Origin: Streptomyces sp. NBRC 109706
GTDB lineage: Bacteria > Actinomycetota > Actinomycetes > Streptomycetales > Streptomycetaceae
Direction: 5' to 3'
Assembly (NCBI RefSeq): GCF_000974485.1
Contig: NZ_BBOM01000006.1
Location: forward strand, 806,001 to 870,000
Length of the DNA: 64,000 bases
Positions within the stretch are counted from its first letter, which is position 1. Each line of letters begins with the position of its first letter. This document shows, piece by piece, positions 25,091-33,393 of this stretch. Below the pieces are notes generated by a model. That model had not been told where the DNA came from. It did not search any database and was given only the letters and a program-made list of their open reading frames with translations. Made by a program: the position numbers and the translations under genes.

Positions 25091-26176
25091 ATGCCCTCGA
25101 CCGACCAGACCGAGGACCAGACCGACCAGACCAGTGAGACCGGGCCCCCGGTGGCGATCAGGGTCCGGGGTCTCCGCAAGAGCTTCGGCGGCGGAAAGGA
25201 ACGCAGGAACGCCCTGGACGGACTCGATCTGACCGTCGCCGACGGCAGCGTGCACGCCGTGCTCGGCCCCAACGGAGCCGGCAAGAGCACGGCGGTGCGG
25301 GTGCTCACCACCCTGCTCCGCCCCAGCGGCGGCAGCGCCGAGGTGGCCGGCTTCGATGTGGTCCTGGAGCCCGACCAGGTCCGCTACCGCATCGGGCTGG
25401 TCGGCCAACACGCCGCGCTCGACGAGGAGTTGAGCGGCCGACAGAATCTCGAACTCTTCGGTCGGCTCTACCACCTCGGCGGGCGCGACGCGGCCCGTCG
25501 CGCCGTCGAACTGCTCGACCGCTTCGGGCTGACGGAGACCGGCCGTCGGGCGGTGCGTCACTACAGCGGTGGCATGCGCCGCCGCCTCGACCTGGCGGCC
25601 AGCCTGATCACCCGCCCCCGGATCCTCTTTCTCGACGAACCCACCACCGGGCTCGACCCACGCGGCCGAACGGAGGTCTGGCGGGCCGTCCGCTCCCTCG
25701 CCGACGAGGGCGTGACCGTGCTGCTGACCACCCAGTACCTGGAGGAGGCCGACCAACTCGCCGACCGGATCTCGCTGCTCGACAACGGCCGGCGGATCGC
25801 CGAGGGCACGGCCGACCAGCTCAAGTCCGAGGTCGGCGGCGACCGGATCGACATCGTGGTCCGCGACCCCGAACGGCTGGCGGCCGCCGGCGCGCTGCTG
25901 CGCCGGGTGCCGGGCACCGACCGTTTCGCGGACGATCCGGACCGCCGGCTGGTCAGCGCCGGCGTCGACGACCGGATGCGGGCGCTGGCCGAGACGGTCC
26001 GGGCGCTGACCGAGGCCGGCATCGAGGCCGAGGACATCGCCCTGCGCCGCCCCACCCTCGACGAGGTCTACCTCCGCCTCACCGACGCTCCCCTCACCGA
26101 CGCTCCCCTCACCGACGCTCTCCTCACCGACGGCCCCCGCACCGACGACCAGCGACCCACGGAGGCGCCCGTATGA
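25091..26176 (+). CDS. DrrA-type ABC exporter ATPase
   Basis: The 361-residue protein has Walker [11 protein letters not shown]-loop region [16 protein letters not shown], signature [13 protein letters not shown], Walker [13 protein letters not shown] and a C-terminal domain ending in [14 protein letters not shown]. This matches the daunorubicin-resistance DrrA family, in which a second-domain LDEVF/LDEVY motif is conserved. It should power drug export with the coupled permease. Residues after RLTD are a low-complexity tail made by 15-bp repeats. AAGG lies 9 bases before the ATG, and the promoter carries PadR-type operators. Confidence 0.92.
   Translation: MPSTDQTEDQTDQTSETGPPVAIRVRGLRKSFGGGKERRNALDGLDLTVADGSVHAVLGPNGAGKSTAVRVLTTLLRPSGGSAEVAGFDVVLEPDQVRYRIGLVGQHAALDEELSGRQNLELFGRLYHLGGRDAARRAVELLDRFGLTETGRRAVRHYSGGMRRRLDLAASLITRPRILFLDEPTTGLDPRGRTEVWRAVRSLADEGVTVLLTTQYLEEADQLADRISLLDNGRRIAEGTADQLKSEVGGDRIDIVVRDPERLAAAGALLRRVPGTDRFADDPDRRLVSAGVDDRMRALAETVRALTEAGIEAEDIALRRPTLDEVYLRLTDAPLTDAPLTDALLTDGPRTDDQRPTEAPV
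26078..26137 (+). repeat. 15-bp tandem repeat x4 at the DrrA-like C terminus
   Basis: CTCACCGACGCTCCC is repeated twice exactly and twice with changes, encoding LTDAP-type units after the last conserved motif. Confidence 0.88.
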
Positions 26177-27003
26177 CCGAGACCACCCTGCTGCCCCCCG
26201 TTGTCCCACGCATCGGCCCGGCCCGTCGGCTGCTGGTCGACTCGCTCACCATGACCCGGCGCGGCCTGGCCCACTGGACCCGCCAACCGGGCGTCTTCGC
26301 CGTCGGGTTGGCCTTCCCGGTGATGATGCTGGTGATGTTCGTCTACTTCCTCGGCGGCGGGATGGCCGTCGACGGCGGCGGCGACTATGTCGACTTCCTG
26401 GTGCCCGGCATGCTCGTGCTGACCATGGCGTTCGGCCTGGAATCCACCATGGTGGCGCTGACCACCGACATCAACCGAGGCATTCTCGACCGTTTCCGTT
26501 CGATGCCGATCGCCCCGAGCGCGGTACTGGTCGGGCGCAGCCTGCTGGACATGCTCAGCTCGGTGCTGACCCTGCTGGTGCTGGTCGGCGCCGGCTGGGC
26601 CGCCGGCTGGCGCTGGCACGCCGGCGCCACCGAGGTGCTGGCCGCCCTCGGGCTGCTGCTCCTGCTGCGCTTCGCGATGCTCTGGGTGGGCATCCATCTG
26701 GCCCTGGTCGCCGGCCGGGTGGAGCTGGTGCAGACCGTGCAGATCCTGGTCTGGCCGATCGGTTTCCTCTCCAGTGTCTTTGTGTCACCCGCGACCATGC
26801 CCGGCTGGGTGGGCGCCGTCGCCGACTGGAACCCCATGTCGGCGACGGCCGGCGCGGTCCGCGACCTGTTCGGCAACCCGGCCTGGCCGGGCGAGTCCTG
26901 GGCCGCCGACCATCCCGCGCCCCTGGCGCTGCTCTGGCCGCTGGTTCTGCTGGCGGTCTTCGTCCCCCTGGCCCTCCGCCGCTTCGCCCGTCTGGCCGAC
27001 TGA
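26173..27003 (+). CDS. DrrB-type ABC-2 exporter permease
   Basis: The 276-residue membrane protein has about six helices and ABC-2 features: the N-terminal amphipathic segment [15 protein letters not shown], a helix [18 protein letters not shown], the loop [20 protein letters not shown], and the late motif [13 protein letters not shown] followed by [15 protein letters not shown], all typical of DrrB. It overlaps the ATPase stop codon (ATGA), so the two are coupled and form one drug exporter. Confidence 0.92.
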   Translation: MTETTLLPPVVPRIGPARRLLVDSLTMTRRGLAHWTRQPGVFAVGLAFPVMMLVMFVYFLGGGMAVDGGGDYVDFLVPGMLVLTMAFGLESTMVALTTDINRGILDRFRSMPIAPSAVLVGRSLLDMLSSVLTLLVLVGAGWAAGWRWHAGATEVLAALGLLLLLRFAMLWVGIHLALVAGRVELVQTVQILVWPIGFLSSVFVSPATMPGWVGAVADWNPMSATAGAVRDLFGNPAWPGESWAADHPAPLALLWPLVLLAVFVPLALRRFARLAD

Positions 27004-27020
27004 CGGCCGCCCGTTCGCCC

Positions 27021-27060
27021 GGCCGTTCCCCCGGTTCCCCCGGTTCCCCCGGTTCGCCCG
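27021..27060 (+). repeat. 9-bp GGTTCCCCC-type tandem repeat
   Basis: The 3' flank of the permease gene consists of about four CCGGTTCCC-like units with slight variation. It lies between the permease stop and the TipA-like promoter. Confidence 0.7.
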
Positions 27061-27075
27061 TTCGATCCGCGGGGC

Positions 27076-27106
27076 TTGCACCTGACGTAGCGGGATGGCG
27101 CACGGT
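27076..27106 (+). promoter_or_regulatory. MerR/TipA-type promoter with 19-bp spacer
   Basis: TTGCAC (27076-27081), 19 bases and CACGGT (27101-27106) reproduce the geometry of the Streptomyces tipA promoter, including the shared run GGCTTGCACCT. Over-long spacers are the mark of MerR-activated promoters. Confidence 0.65.
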
Positions 27107-27137
27107 GGAGACACCCGAAACAGAGAAGGAGACGGAC

Positions 27138-27905
27138 GTGGGCCACTCCGTCGGCCGGGTCGCCGAACTCGCCGGACTCACGGTGCGCACCCTGCACCAC
27201 TACGACGAGATCGGGCTCCTCGTCCCGGGCGAGCGCACCCCCACCGGGCATCGCCGCTACCGGGACGAGGACCTCGACCGGCTGCAACGGATCCTCTTCT
27301 ACCGGGAGCTGGGCTTCCCGCTGGAGGAGATCGCCGCCCTGCTGGACGACCCGGAGACGGACCCGCGACGCGAGCTGCGCCGACAGCACGCGCTGCTGAC
27401 CGAACGGATCGACCGGCTGCGGGCGATGGCCGCGGCCGTCGAGAGAGCCATGGAGGCCGGACACATGGGCATCAACCTCACCCCCGAGGAACGGTTCGAG
27501 GTCTTCGGCCACGACGACCCCGAACGACACGACGCCGAGGCGGCGCGCCGCTGGGGCGACACGGACGCCTACCGGGAGTCCCGCCGGCGCGTCGCCCGCT
27601 ACACCAAGGAGGACTGGCAACGCGTCAGGGCAGAGACCGACGACCTCAACGAGCGGCTGGCGGCCCTCCTGGACTCCGGCGCCGCCCCCGACTCCCCGGC
27701 GGCGCTGGAGCTGGCCGAGGAACACCGCCGGCAGATATGTGACGTCTACTACGCCTGCTCGCACCGGATGCACACCGGCCTCGCCGACCTCTATGTCGCG
27801 GACGAGCGGTTCACCCGCACCTATGACCTGGTCCGTCCCGGTCTGGCGAGGTTCCTGCACGACGCCATCCACGCCAACGCGCGCGCCGCCGGGGCGCCCG
27901 GGTAG
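27138..27905 (+). CDS. TipA-like MerR-family regulator with TipAS domain
   Basis: The 255-residue protein has a MerR helix-turn-helix (HSVGRVAELAGLTVRTLHHYDEIGLL, RTPTGHRRYRDEDLDRLQRI), a dimerising coiled coil (about 75-108) and a C-terminal TipAS ligand domain (about 110-255) with TKEDWQRV and CDVYYACSHRMHTGLADLYVADERF. TipAL of S. lividans binds thiopeptides through a TipAS cysteine; C207 here is in the matching position by motif. The length is nearly that of TipAL. GTG 27138 has AAGGAG at 9 bases; an upstream GTG at 27105 overlaps the -10. It follows the DrrAB-type exporter in the same direction. Confidence 0.88.
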   Translation: MGHSVGRVAELAGLTVRTLHHYDEIGLLVPGERTPTGHRRYRDEDLDRLQRILFYRELGFPLEEIAALLDDPETDPRRELRRQHALLTERIDRLRAMAAAVERAMEAGHMGINLTPEERFEVFGHDDPERHDAEAARRWGDTDAYRESRRRVARYTKEDWQRVRAETDDLNERLAALLDSGAAPDSPAALELAEEHRRQICDVYYACSHRMHTGLADLYVADERFTRTYDLVRPGLARFLHDAIHANARAAGAPG

Positions 27906-27929
27906 CAGGTGCCGCTCGGGCGGGAGTTC

Positions 27930-27971
27930 GAGGATCCTCCTATGCTGCGCTGGAGGGCCCCCTTCGGGGGC
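27930..27971 (+). promoter_or_regulatory. Palindrome, -10 element and leader hairpin before the ThrE-like gene
   Basis: GAGGATCCTC (27930-27939) is a perfect palindrome touching a -10-like TATGCT (27941-27946). A GCCCCC-TTC-GGGGGC hairpin (27957-27971) would form at the 5' end of the transcript. Confidence 0.4.
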
Positions 27972-28009
27972 ATGTCAGGACAAGGCGTAGCGAGAAGGCG
28001 GGATCAGCG

Positions 28010-29617
28010 GTGGCCGGGGAAAGCACCTGGGCGGTCGGGGAGGAACCGACGGAGCAGGAGACGACCTCCGGCTTCGCGGTACCCGAGGGGCTGTCGGTGG
28101 CACCGGCGGAGAGCGACCATCCGTCCTCCGAGTTCGCCCTCCCCGACGGGCTCTCGGTGGCGCCCAAGGCGGCGCCGCGCAACGAGTTCACCCCGGCGCA
28201 CGGCGTACCGGCGTTCGGGCGCGGCACCCCCTGGCAGGACCGGATGCGCACCATGGTCCGCCTGCCGGTGGCGGACCGGCCCGCCCCCGAGTTCGCGCCG
28301 GCCGCCGAGGCCGAGGGGGAGAACGCGGCGCCCGTGCCCCGGGTCCTCGACCTCACCCTGCGGATCGGCGAGCTGCTGCTGGCCGGCGGCGAGGGCGCCG
28401 AGGACGTCGAGGCCGCGATGTTCGGCGTCGCCCACGCCTACGGCCTGGACCGCTGCGACGCCACCGTCACCTTCACGCTGATCTCCATCACCCACCAGCC
28501 GTCCCTCGTCGACCCCTCCGTCTCGCTCTCCCGGACGGTGCGGCGCAGGGGCACCGACTACACCCGGTTGGCGGCCGTCTTCCGGCTGGTCGACGACATC
28601 ACCTCCGGCGATGTCACGCTGGAGGAGGCCTATGGCCGGCTGGCCCAGATGCGGCGCAACCGGCACCCGTACACCAAATGGCAACTGACCATGGCCGCCG
28701 GGCTGTTGGCCGGCGCCGCCAGCACCCTGGTGGGCGGCGGCTGGGCGGTCTTCGTGCTCGCGGTGATAGGCGCGATGGTCGGCGATCGGCTCGCCTGGCT
28801 GGCCGCCGGCCGTGGCCTGCCCGAGTTCTACCAGTTCGTCGCCGCCGCCATGGCCCCCGCGCTGGTCGGGGTGCTCTGGGCGGCCGGCCACACCTCGGGC
28901 CAGGGCGAGGCCCAGGCGGCGGCGATGATCACCGGCGGACTGTTCGCCCTGATCCCGGGACGAGCCCTGGTCGCCGGCGTCCAGGACGGCCTGACGGGCT
29001 ACTACCTGACCGCCTCCGCGCGCCTGTTGGAGGTCATCTACCTCAGCGTGGGCATCGTCTGCGGCGTGCTGGCGGTGCTCTACGTCGGCGAGACGTCGGG
29101 CGTCCGCCTGGACCCCGAGGTGATGACCAGAGCCGTCCGCCCGGTGATCCAACTCGGCGCTGCGCTGCTGCTGTCGCTGGCCTTCTGCGTGCTGCTCCAG
29201 CAGGAACGCTCCACGGTCGTGCTGGCCACCCTCAACGGGGGCGTCGCCTGGCTGATCTACGGCGCGATGCACGACACCGCGGGACTCTCCCCGTTCGCGG
29301 CGACGGGCGTCGCCGCCGGCATGGTCGGCCTCTTCGGCCAACTCCAGTCCCGCTACCAGTTCACGTCCTCGCTGCCCTATGTCACCGCCGCGATCGGCCC
29401 ACTGCTCCCCGGCAGCGCGTTCTACCTGGGGCTGCTGGGCTTCGCCCAGGGCAACGTGGACTTCGGCCTGGAGAACCTGCTCCGCGCGGTGACGCTGGCG
29501 CTGGCCATCGCCATCGGCGTCAACCTCGGCAGCGAAATGGCCCGCCTCTTCATCAAGACCCCCGGCCTCACCACCCCCATCGGCCGCCGAGGCTCCAAAC
29601 GCACCCGAGGCTTCTGA
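28010..29617 (+). CDS. Threonine/serine exporter family protein (ThrE/DUF1212 plus DUF3815)
   Basis: The 535-residue protein has a disordered N terminus (about 1-105, with a repeated GLSVAP motif), a DUF1212 domain (LDLTLRIGELLLAGGEGAEDVEAAM, CDATVTFTLISIT) with a basic segment YTKWQLTMAAGLLAGAA leading into five helices, and a second five-helix ThrE_2 domain (about 395-520, SSLPYVTAAIGPLLPGSAFY). ThrE of Corynebacterium glutamicum exports threonine and serine by proton exchange, and the fused single-chain form is usual in actinobacteria. GTG is the first good start, with GAGAAGG about 12 bases upstream. Confidence 0.9.
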   Translation: MAGESTWAVGEEPTEQETTSGFAVPEGLSVAPAESDHPSSEFALPDGLSVAPKAAPRNEFTPAHGVPAFGRGTPWQDRMRTMVRLPVADRPAPEFAPAAEAEGENAAPVPRVLDLTLRIGELLLAGGEGAEDVEAAMFGVAHAYGLDRCDATVTFTLISITHQPSLVDPSVSLSRTVRRRGTDYTRLAAVFRLVDDITSGDVTLEEAYGRLAQMRRNRHPYTKWQLTMAAGLLAGAASTLVGGGWAVFVLAVIGAMVGDRLAWLAAGRGLPEFYQFVAAAMAPALVGVLWAAGHTSGQGEAQAAAMITGGLFALIPGRALVAGVQDGLTGYYLTASARLLEVIYLSVGIVCGVLAVLYVGETSGVRLDPEVMTRAVRPVIQLGAALLLSLAFCVLLQQERSTVVLATLNGGVAWLIYGAMHDTAGLSPFAATGVAAGMVGLFGQLQSRYQFTSSLPYVTAAIGPLLPGSAFYLGLLGFAQGNVDFGLENLLRAVTLALAIAIGVNLGSEMARLFIKTPGLTTPIGRRGSKRTRGF

Positions 29618-29618
29618 C

Positions 29619-29651
29619 GATGCCGGAACGATGCCGGAACGATGCCGGAAC
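29619..29651 (+). repeat. 11-bp tandem repeat x3
   Basis: GATGCCGGAAC occurs three times exactly, beginning in the stop region of the ThrE-like gene. Confidence 0.9.
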
Positions 29652-30860
29652 CCCGGCTGCGCTGAGCGGCACCCCGGACCCGGGGCGGCGCGTGCTGCGC
29701 GGTATCCCGGCTCCGCCGGGCCGACACTTGGCCCAGGGCGATAACTGTCGATGGCTGTGGTTGCGAGGCCGGCGCGTGCGCTGGGCGGTATCACTGCTCC
29801 ACGGTGGTGGTGCTGCCGCAGGCGACGGTAGCCGGCGCCGGGACGGCGGCGGCGGTCGTGCCCCGGCTGCGCCGTCAGCTGAGCCGCCGGACAGTCCGGT
29901 GCCCCCGGCGTCAGCCCGATCCTTGGCATTGCCCCGGCGGGACCGGGCGCGAGCTGGTTCCGTTCCAGGGGGCAGCCAGGAGCGCGGTATCCCGCTGGCG
30001 CCGTCACATGTCGTCGCAGAAGGATTTCCGGGCTCCGGCCGGCCCGTTCCCGGCGTAGCCGGAATCTCGGGATTGCCCCGGTGGATCGGCCCCAGTGCCA
30101 AGCTGTGTCCCGCAGCCTCGGCGGTAGCCCGAGAACCCGGATACCGCCCGGCCCCCGGAGTCCCGGCACCGTCCGGCAGGTTGGTTCGCCCCCGGCGGCG
30201 GCCCGATGTCCGGGCTTCGCCCCGGCACCGGCTGGAGACCCCCGCATCCCCATGGCGCGTAGCCGCCCCCCTGCATCAGCCGCGTCCTGGGCCTCCCGGC
30301 GCGCAGCCGGGGATATCCGGCTTCGCCGGCAGACCCGGCGTCAGCCGGCACCCCGCCCTCGGCGTCGGCCGGCACCGTTCCTGCTCCGCCCGACAGGCCC
30401 GGCACCAGCCGGCACCGTGCCCTCGGCGCCAGCCGGCGCCTTGGCACTGACCCCGTGGCCCTGCGCCAGCCGGCGCCGCGCCTTCGGCGCCGGTGGGCAC
30501 CTTGCCTTCGGTGCCGGTGGGCACCTTGCCTTCGGTGTCGGCCGGCCTCGTTCCCGGTGACGGTCGAAACCTTGGTACTGCCCCGGCATGCCCGGCGCCA
30601 GCCGGCACCGCTCCGCGCTTCGCCCGGCAAGCCCGGCGTCAGCGGGCACCGAGCCTTCGGCGCCTGCGGGTATCCCGCCCTCGGCGCCAGCCGTGCCCTG
30701 GGTTCCCGGCGCGCAGCCGGGGATGTCCGGCTTCGCCCGGCAGGCCCGGCGTCAGCCGGCACCGCGCCTCCCGGCGCCAGCCGGCACCGCGTCTCCCGCC
30801 GCCGGCAGGCGGTGTGTGGGCGGCTGCGCGTGCCGGGTGGGGTTGCTGTCCGGCCCGGAG
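29652..30860. repeat. 1.2-kb repeat-rich stretch without a convincing gene
   Basis: Reading frames are open on both strands but give only low-complexity Pro/Ala/Gly/Arg protein. Units of the type CGGCGTCAGCCGGCACC recur every 30-80 bases from about 30290. A segment of about 66 bp at 30286-30351 recurs with few changes at 30697-30763, and a 24-bp unit is tandem at 30481-30504 and 30505-30528. I see no transposase, RNA gene or conserved protein in it. Confidence 0.75.
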
Positions 30861-30865
30861 AGGGT

Positions 30866-31183
30866 TCAGTGGGGGGTGAGTTTGAGGCCGATGACGCAGC
30901 CGACGATGCCCAGGAGGAGGAGAACCCGCAGGGGGGTCGCCGATTCGCCGTCGAAGAGCATCGCGTAGCCGGCGGTCAGGACGGCGCCGATGCCCACCCA
31001 GACGGCGTAGCCGGTGCCGACGGGGATGGTGCGGAGCGCGTACGCGAGGCCGATCATGCTGCACACCAGGCCCGCGCCGAACACCGCGCTGGGCCAGAAG
31101 CGGCTGAAGCCGTCGGACTTGCCCAGGGCCGTGGCCCACACCGCTTCGAGCAGGCCCGAGATGACCAGAACGATCCACGCCAT
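30866..31183 (-). CDS. gdx: SMR-family guanidinium exporter (Gdx/SugE type)
   Basis: The 105-residue protein has four helices and the SMR signature: MAWIVLVISGLLEAVWATALGKSDGF with the essential membrane glutamate E13, RTIPVGTGYAVWVGIGAV in helix 3 and a small loop before helix 4. The GLLEAVWA pattern is that of the SugE/Gdx subtype, which exchanges guanidinium for protons. AGGAAG lies 9 bases before the ATG, and a guanidine-III riboswitch motif lies directly upstream and reaches that site, which supports the substrate assignment. Confidence 0.93.
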   Translation of the reverse strand: MAWIVLVISGLLEAVWATALGKSDGFSRFWPSAVFGAGLVCSMIGLAYALRTIPVGTGYAVWVGIGAVLTAGYAMLFDGESATPLRVLLLLGIVGCVIGLKLTPH

Positions 31184-31195
31184 GATGCGGACTTC

Positions 31196-31240
31196 CTGTG
31201 CCGTCTTGTCATGGCTGGGTACGGCACCCTCGTCCAGGAG
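31196..31240 (-). ncRNA. Guanidine-III (ykkC-III) riboswitch
   Basis: On the minus strand the sequence has CTGGACGAGG, then GTGCCGTACCC, then a CATGACAAGACGGCAC tail. This follows the Thermobifida fusca guanidine-III consensus (GGACGAGG, GCGCCGTACCC, GGACAAGACGGCGC), with paired GTGCCGT and ACGGCAC segments that form the pseudoknot. It ends a few bases before the AGGAAG ribosome binding site of the SMR exporter gene, so guanidine binding probably frees that site. Confidence 0.9.
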
Positions 31241-31266
31241 CCGGTCGGGCTCTGGCCGTCAGTTTC

Positions 31267-31311
31267 GCACAGCGGCGCGCCCGGGCGGAAAGCCCGGGCG
31301 CGCCGCTGTGC
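31267..31311 (-). terminator. Very strong ppa terminator
   Basis: A perfect 20-bp stem (31267-31286 with 31292-31311) closes a GGAAA/TTTCC loop 15 bases after the ppa stop codon. Its far end is only 26 bases from the start of the riboswitch. Confidence 0.85.
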
Positions 31312-31326
31312 GGAGGAAGCGAGAGG

Positions 31327-31821
31327 TCAGTGGGTCTCGCCGGCGTCAGCCGCCCGCTTGCGGGAGGCCTCGATCTCGGCCTCGGCCTCGGTGCGGCCGA
31401 CCCAGTTGGCGCCCTCGACGGACTTGCCGGGCTCCAGGTCCTTGTAGACCTCGAAGAAGTGCTGGATCTCCAGCCGGTCGAACTCGCTGACGTGGTGGAT
31501 GTCCCGCAGGTGTTCCATCCGGGGGTCGGACGCCGGCACACAGAGCAGCTTGTCGTCGCCGCCCGCCTCGTCCCGCATCCGGAACATGCCGATGGCGCGG
31601 CACGCGATCAGGCAGCCGGGGAACGTGGGCTCGTCAAGAAGGACCAGCGCGTCCAGCGGGTCGCCGTCCTCGCCCAGCGTGCCGTCCACAAAGCCGTAGT
31701 CCGCGGGGTACACGGTCGAGGTGAAGAGGTGCCGGTCCAGTCGGATCCGGCCCGTCTTGTGATCAACCTCGTACTTGTTCCGCGAACCCTTCGGAATCTC
31801 GATGGTGACGTCGAACTCCAC
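31327..31821 (-). CDS. ppa: Inorganic pyrophosphatase (family I)
   Basis: The 164-residue enzyme hydrolyses pyrophosphate to phosphate, pulling biosynthetic reactions forward. It shows [17 protein letters not shown] at the N terminus, [25 protein letters not shown] with the DGDPLD metal-binding signature, and [16 protein letters not shown] near the end. Length is typical for bacterial family I enzymes. The GTG at 31821 has AAGGAG at 9 bases; the GTG nine bases further out would overlap the ribosome binding site. It is divergent from dacB. Confidence 0.96.
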   Translation of the reverse strand: MEFDVTIEIPKGSRNKYEVDHKTGRIRLDRHLFTSTVYPADYGFVDGTLGEDGDPLDALVLLDEPTFPGCLIACRAIGMFRMRDEAGGDDKLLCVPASDPRMEHLRDIHHVSEFDRLEIQHFFEVYKDLEPGKSVEGANWVGRTEAEAEIEASRKRAADAGETH

Positions 31822-31912
31822 TGGGGGCACTCCTTAAGCGATCTACGCACGCGACAGGTGGTTAAGTGTCTCTCACGCAGCCGTCGGTACGCGAAAGGGG
31901 CTGGTCGGTACC

Positions 31913-33325
31913 GTGCGCAGGGCAGCTCAGATGCTTCGAGGCCACCGCTCGGTCGGGCGATTGGCCGTTGGTTCGGCGGCGGCCGGGCTCGTGTTGGCGG
32001 CGGGCCTGGTGGCCCTCACCGGGCCGTGGGACGGCGGCCAGCGGAGCGCGGAGCGGGATCAGGCCGCGGCCGCCGAGCTGGTCAGGGGGCAGTTGCCGGC
32101 CGAGCGGCTGGCCGGCACGGTGCCGGTGGCGCCGGCCGTGCTCACCCCGTTGGACGGCACCTCGGCGGCGCCGTCGCCCGAGGCGCTGACCCGGATCGTC
32201 GCGCCGCTGCTGGAAGCGGAGGCGCTGGGCGAGCACACCGCGGCCTCCGTGGTGGACCTGGCCACCGGCACCGTGCTCTACGAGCGGGACGAACGGGCGG
32301 GCCGGGCCCCGGCGTCCACCGTCAAGGTCGCCACCGCCGTGGCCGCGCTCAGCGCGCTGGGCCCCGACCACCGGCTGACCACCCGGGTGGTGCTCGATCC
32401 CGAGGACGGGCGGGCGTATCTGGTCGGCGGCGGCGACACCACGCTGACCGCCGCCGATCTGGAGGGGCTGGCCGACCGCACCGCGCGGGCGTTGGCCGAC
32501 CGCGGTATCGACCGGGTCCGGCTGGCCTACGACGTCTCGGCCTATCCGGAGGAGACCCACCCCATCGGGGTCAACACCAATATCGCCCCGATCACCCCGC
32601 TGCAGCTCAACGCCGGCCGCCTGGACAACAGTTCGCAGGGGCCGGCCGACCGCGCCGACGATCCGGCGAAGGACGCGGCCGAGTCCTTCGCGCGGCAGCT
32701 GGCCGAGGCCGGCGTCGAGGTGGACGGCGGGCTCAAGCGCCGCGCCGCGCCCGGCGGGGCCGAGGAGCTGGCCGACCACGCGTCCGCGCCCGTCGCCTCG
32801 CTGGTCGAGCGGATGCTGACGGCCAGCGACAACGATCTCGCCGAGGCGCTTGCCAGGATGACCGCGCTGGCCAGCGACCAGCCGGGCGACGCCGGCGGCG
32901 TGCGGCGGGCGCTGACCGACCGGCTCGGCGAGCTGGGCGTCCCGCTGGACGGGGTCAGGCTGGCCGACGCCAGCGGCCTGGACCGGGAGGGCCGGCTCAC
33001 CGCCGCGCTGCTGACCGGCGTGCTGGCCGCCGCCGCCGATCCGGCCAACCCGGAGCTGCGCCCCACCCTGACCGGGCTGCCGGTCGCCGGTTTCACCGGA
33101 ACGCTGGCCAACCGCTACGACGGCGACGGCGCGTCCGGCGCCGGCACGGTCCGCGCCAAGACGGGCACCCTCACCGGGGTCAACTCGCTGGCCGGCACCG
33201 CGACGACCGCCGAGGGCCGGGTGCTCGGCTTCGCCTTTCTGACGGCGGACGCGGCCGACGCCGGCGCCGCCCAGGAGGCGCTCGACGCCGCGGCCGGCGC
33301 GCTCGCCGGCTGCGCCTGCGGCTGA
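31913..33325 (+). CDS. dacB: D-alanyl-D-alanine carboxypeptidase/endopeptidase (PBP4 family, S13)
   Basis: The 470-residue protein has an N-terminal membrane or signal helix (about 15-37) and the S13 penicillin-binding motifs: catalytic S135 and K138 in ASTVKVA, the SDN triad in TASDNDLAEAL and the KTG triad in RAKTGTLTG. GVNTNIAPITPLQLN is the usual block after the inserted domain. It should trim or cleave peptidoglycan cross-links outside the membrane. AAAGGGG lies about 12 bases before the GTG start. A 92-base gap separates it from divergent ppa. Confidence 0.93.
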   Translation: MRRAAQMLRGHRSVGRLAVGSAAAGLVLAAGLVALTGPWDGGQRSAERDQAAAAELVRGQLPAERLAGTVPVAPAVLTPLDGTSAAPSPEALTRIVAPLLEAEALGEHTAASVVDLATGTVLYERDERAGRAPASTVKVATAVAALSALGPDHRLTTRVVLDPEDGRAYLVGGGDTTLTAADLEGLADRTARALADRGIDRVRLAYDVSAYPEETHPIGVNTNIAPITPLQLNAGRLDNSSQGPADRADDPAKDAAESFARQLAEAGVEVDGGLKRRAAPGGAEELADHASAPVASLVERMLTASDNDLAEALARMTALASDQPGDAGGVRRALTDRLGELGVPLDGVRLADASGLDREGRLTAALLTGVLAAAADPANPELRPTLTGLPVAGFTGTLANRYDGDGASGAGTVRAKTGTLTGVNSLAGTATTAEGRVLGFAFLTADAADAGAAQEALDAAAGALAGCACG

Positions 33326-33380
33326 CCGTCCCGCCCGGGGCCCGTTCCCCGCGCCCTACCCGCTTCGCGCGCGGGCACCG

Positions 33381-33386
33381 TACCGT
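33381..33386 (+). promoter_or_regulatory. -10 hexamer, leaderless metalloprotease promoter
   Basis: TACCGT is followed by 7 bases and the ATG at 33394; no Shine-Dalgarno sequence is present. Confidence 0.5.
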
Positions 33387-33393
33387 GGACGGC

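Noticed and set aside
30004..30762. 252-codon minus-strand frame in the repeat array
   Set aside because: The translation is Arg/Ala/Gly/Pro repeats with no ribosome binding site and no domain; the opposite strand is equally open.
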